DNA from: Hymenopellis radicata
Lineage: Eukaryota > Basidiomycota > Agaricomycetes > Agaricales > Physalacriaceae
Direction: 5' to 3'
NCBI GenBank assembly: GCA_015501595.1
Contig: JADNRX010000378.1
Coordinates: 1 to 51,771, forward strand
Length of the DNA stretch: 51,771 nt
The stretch's first letter is position 1; each line of letters starts with the position of its first letter. This document shows positions 49,040 through 51,771 of this stretch, piece by piece. The notes below the pieces were generated by a model that was given only the letters and a program-made list of their open reading frames with translations, was not told the origin of the DNA and did no database searches. The translations under genes and the position numbers were made by a program.

Positions 49040-51771
49040 ATGTTCTGGAGGTGCGCCCGCCATGGCTGCCCATCTCCCCGCTGAACGACCGCCGCAGATT
49101 TGGATTCAACGCAGCATCGGGGATTGACGCGCTGCTGGACAAGGATGACGTCTCGTTGGAAGCCATACTGGACGAGGACGAGCTGCTACAGGAATGCAAG
49201 GCGCAGAATACCCGCCTGCTGGACTACTTTCAGCGGCCCGACGTGCTGCAGCGGCTGCTTGGATACGTGACGGGCGAGATTGACGGCGAGGAGAGGGGCA
49301 AATTCAAGTACGTCCCAACGAACGCGACAGCGGCGCGCTGACGACGACGGCGCGCAGGTACCCATACGTCGCCACGGAGGTGCTCTGCAGCGAGATTTGG
49401 TCGATAGTAGAGACATGCATCAACGAGCAAACGCAGCTGCTGGTGCCGTTCTGGGAGTCGCTGCTAGACCGGTCGCCGGAGGAGATGAGGACCCAGATGG
49501 TGATGGCCTCGCATTTCGCCAAGATCAATGCCGTGTTTTTGAGCAAAAAGCCTGCAGAGGTGATTCCCCGCCTGTCCTTGTCGCCGTTTATCCAGCCTTG
49601 ACAGGCCGTTAGATGCTCGCATTCATACAGTCTCTGCCTAATGTCGTCGAGCGCATCCTCAAGCACGTCGAGAACCCTTCCTTTGTCGACCTCCTTGTTC
49701 GCATCATCCAGCTCGACGAGTACCCTGGTGGCACGGGTGTCTTGGAGGTAAGCTATAACATATTCCTGCATTATTGCTAACCCTCTATCTAGTGGTTATC
49801 CTCACAACATCTAATGGCCCAACTCATTGAGCGGCTCGCTCCGGAACGCCATCCAGAACTACACGTCGTCATCGCCGAGCTCATCAAGGGCATCATCTCC
49901 CTCGCCACGCCCTCACCAGGCTCCAGCGTCACCGACGGCGTCCAAAACGGGACATCATCCAACCTCTTTGCACGCGAGCTTGCCCGTCGCGAAAGCATAT
50001 CCCAGCTTGTAGGATACGCCCTACAGGACTTTGGCCCCGATCCCGACAACGAAGACTCGTTCGAATCCTCTACTTCATCCGTCATCCAATCCGTCGGCGT
50101 AATCATCGAATTAATACGCAAGAACAATTCCGATTATTTTGAGCCATACTTGTTCCACACGCTCCGTAATCGCCTTATGCAGGTGCAGCAACAGCTGTCC
50201 TCGCAGCCGGAGAACGTGACGCGAGAGGCGTTGGAGCGTACCATGGCGGAGATGGTTGAGCACATGGGCGTTGTGCATCTTGGGCCCGTCCTGGAAATCG
50301 TCAACGAAAATCTACCCACTCTGGTTAAATATCTTAAATCGCCTAGAAGCTCGGTTAGTCCGCTCGTAGTTGACCCAGCTTTCGTACTCATTTATGCAGA
50401 CAGGGCCCGTCGCGTCGACCGTTGGCACGTCTCTCCCATTAACGTTTGAGCGTTTTAGAATATGCGAGTTGATTGCGGAACTCTTGCACTGCTCGAACAT
50501 GTCCTTATTAAATCGACCTCTGGACAAGAATAACATTTATGACTCGCAGGGACGCTTGACGGGCGGACTGGCAGGTCTCGAGGAGCTCGCTACGCTTGTG
50601 GGGTCATCAGAGACGGGTAATAACCACGATTCTATGGAGGACATTGTCGATGAGATGGAGCCCGCGATGGAATTACCCATATCCCACTCTTCGCAGTCGT
50701 CGCGCTCATCGCAGTCTCCTTCTCTTTTGGATTCTGACGAGGATATGAGCGACGACGATGCGATGGAGGCGATGGAAATATACGAGGAGGTTCCAATATC
50801 CACTACTCCCCCGCAGCCCAATCCTTCTCCACCACAACCGCCCATGGTCGTCCCATCCTCACCCAATGCAGCTTCGCTGCCACCTCCGGCTGAAATTGCC
50901 GCACGCGCAAGGTCAAGGTCAAGATCCAACTCGGCTGCGAGCGACTCGTCGACGGCAGGACAGAGGAGTCGGAGCTCGCGCGCCAGTTCCAGACGATTTA
51001 CATTCCAAGAGCCTACTTTGGACGAGCCAGTGTTCATAGGCGAGAAGGTCAAGTCGCGGTTGTTGGAATTGAAAGTCATGCCGACCTTATTGGTAAAAAT
51101 TTCCCTCTTTCTCTTTTCTTCCGCTCTCAACTCTGTTTGCAGGATCTATTCTTTGAATACCCTTGGAACAACTTTTTGCATAGTGCAGTGTACGACATTA
51201 TACATCAGATACTTACCGGCAACCTGGAGAGTGGGTATAACCGCGAGCTGGCGGTGTCGCTTTTCCGAGACGCGCGGTTGATGTATCGGATTGTGGAGGG
51301 TCAGAAGCATAATGATGTAGAAAAGTGCGTCGTTGTTGTCCAGCATTGACACCTTTGCTGACCTTGCTCTTAGTGCCAAGCCCAAAGGTGTTCGGCTGGG
51401 CTACATGGGACATTTGCAGATGATCTCGGAGGACGTGCTTATTGCGCTCGAGTCGTTCCCACCGGAGGCGCGGCTACTGATAATACAATACGCGCCGGAC
51501 CCGGATTGGGATGAGTACGTGACGGGGCGATATTTGGAGACCAAGAAGCGGGACAGTATGCTCTTGGGAGGCGGGAAGCCGGTCATTGGCTCTGGGTTCC
51601 GCACGGGCGGGGCTGGGCGGTGGAAGGTGGATGAAGAGGATGCGAACACGATAACGATGAGTGGTGGGGTGAATGGAGGTTGGGGCTGCGGCTGCAGGTG
51701 GGAGCGAGTTGAAGGGCGAGTTCAGGCGGGCGACATCGGATAAACGGAGAGAAGGGAGTGCGGACTTCGGT
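49040..51771 (+). CDS. SAPS-family Sit4/PP6 phosphatase-associated protein (3' end outside the window)
   Basis: Exons: 49040-49050 (11 nt, MFW + AG), 49098-49307, 49358-49559, 49613-49747, 49793-50353, 50400-51092, 51143-51324 and 51374 to the edge. The micro-exon restores the family's N-terminus MFWRFGF...ASGIDALLDK. SAPS domain landmarks follow: ILDEDELLQECKAQNTRL, YFQRPDVLQRLLGYVTG, YPYVATEVLCSEIWSIVE, IKGIISLATPSPGSS, RFRICELIAELLHCSNM, an acidic/Ser-rich insert, then FFEYPWNNFLHSAVYDII and HLQMISEDVLIALESF. These proteins bind and direct the Sit4/PP6 catalytic subunit in nutrient and cell-cycle signalling. Near 51,685 the frame seems to shift by one: another frame reads ELKGEFRRATSDKRREGSAD to the edge, while the current one ends at 51743. 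Confidence 0.93.

Overview
This window reads as nuclear DNA of a filamentous basidiomycete, most likely an Agaricomycete. The evidence is dense 43-60 nt spliceosomal introns (GTRNGT donor, CTRAY branch point, YAG acceptor), F-box proteins with the usual agaricomycete tail, a DUF6534 seven-helix membrane protein, a KDZ-type transposase relic and a glycine-rich-domain (GRDP) relic. It looks like a repeat-rich, possibly pericentromeric or subtelomeric, region that meets ordinary genic DNA at its right end.

Left third (1-28.7 kb): a mosaic of small multi-exon genes, dead gene copies and a home-grown repeat family. The family's ends carry a 13-bp near-palindrome, CGACTNNAAGTCG. It is present as a long copy (about 8.25-11.18 kb, with a four-exon gene for a roughly 690-residue unrecognised protein), an internally deleted derivative (0.31-1.64 kb) and two end fragments (13.05-13.41 and 16.74-17.06 kb). 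Around these lie a two-exon membrane protein (2.4-3.7 kb), a decayed CDK1/cdc2 kinase (4.4-5.0 kb), a beta-propeller-like gene (minus strand, 6.5-7.9 kb), two F-box genes (11.9-12.8 and 14.3-16.7 kb), relics of a KDZ transposase and a GRDP gene, a rearranged intron-bearing partial copy of the spliceosomal helicase gene BRR2 (minus strand, 22.4-25.5 kb) and a proline-rich/basic protein gene (25.6-27.2 kb). A splinter of a second BRR2 copy sits at 0.18-0.28 kb.

Middle (28.7-44.6 kb): one satellite array with a 145-bp unit, split by a very young LTR element (31,529-40,145). The element has two 435-bp LTRs that I read as identical, TG...CA ends and a 5-bp target duplication (GACGG). Its sense strand is the minus strand. 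It has no recognisable reverse transcriptase, integrase or protease, only a single 2,516-codon open frame built largely of degenerate repeated modules. The opposite strand of the same modules carries at least 13 sequences that look like fungal introns. This is the strangest object in the window. A 768-bp hairpin-rich non-autonomous DNA transposon (43,480-44,247, 9-bp target duplication) sits in the right end of the array and contains a motif nearly identical to the satellite core.

Right end (44.6-51.8 kb): tandem-duplicated GACTC-rich DNA, a short tandem array, about 0.8 kb of extremely AT-rich DNA, then two well-preserved genes. These are a DUF6534 membrane protein (11 exons, with a 13-nt micro-exon and a probable GC-AG intron) and a SAPS-family Sit4/PP6 phosphatase-associated protein (11-nt first exon; runs off the window). 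I see no operon-like organisation, no tRNA or rRNA gene and no CRISPR array. All functional calls come from reading motifs by eye, with no database search.
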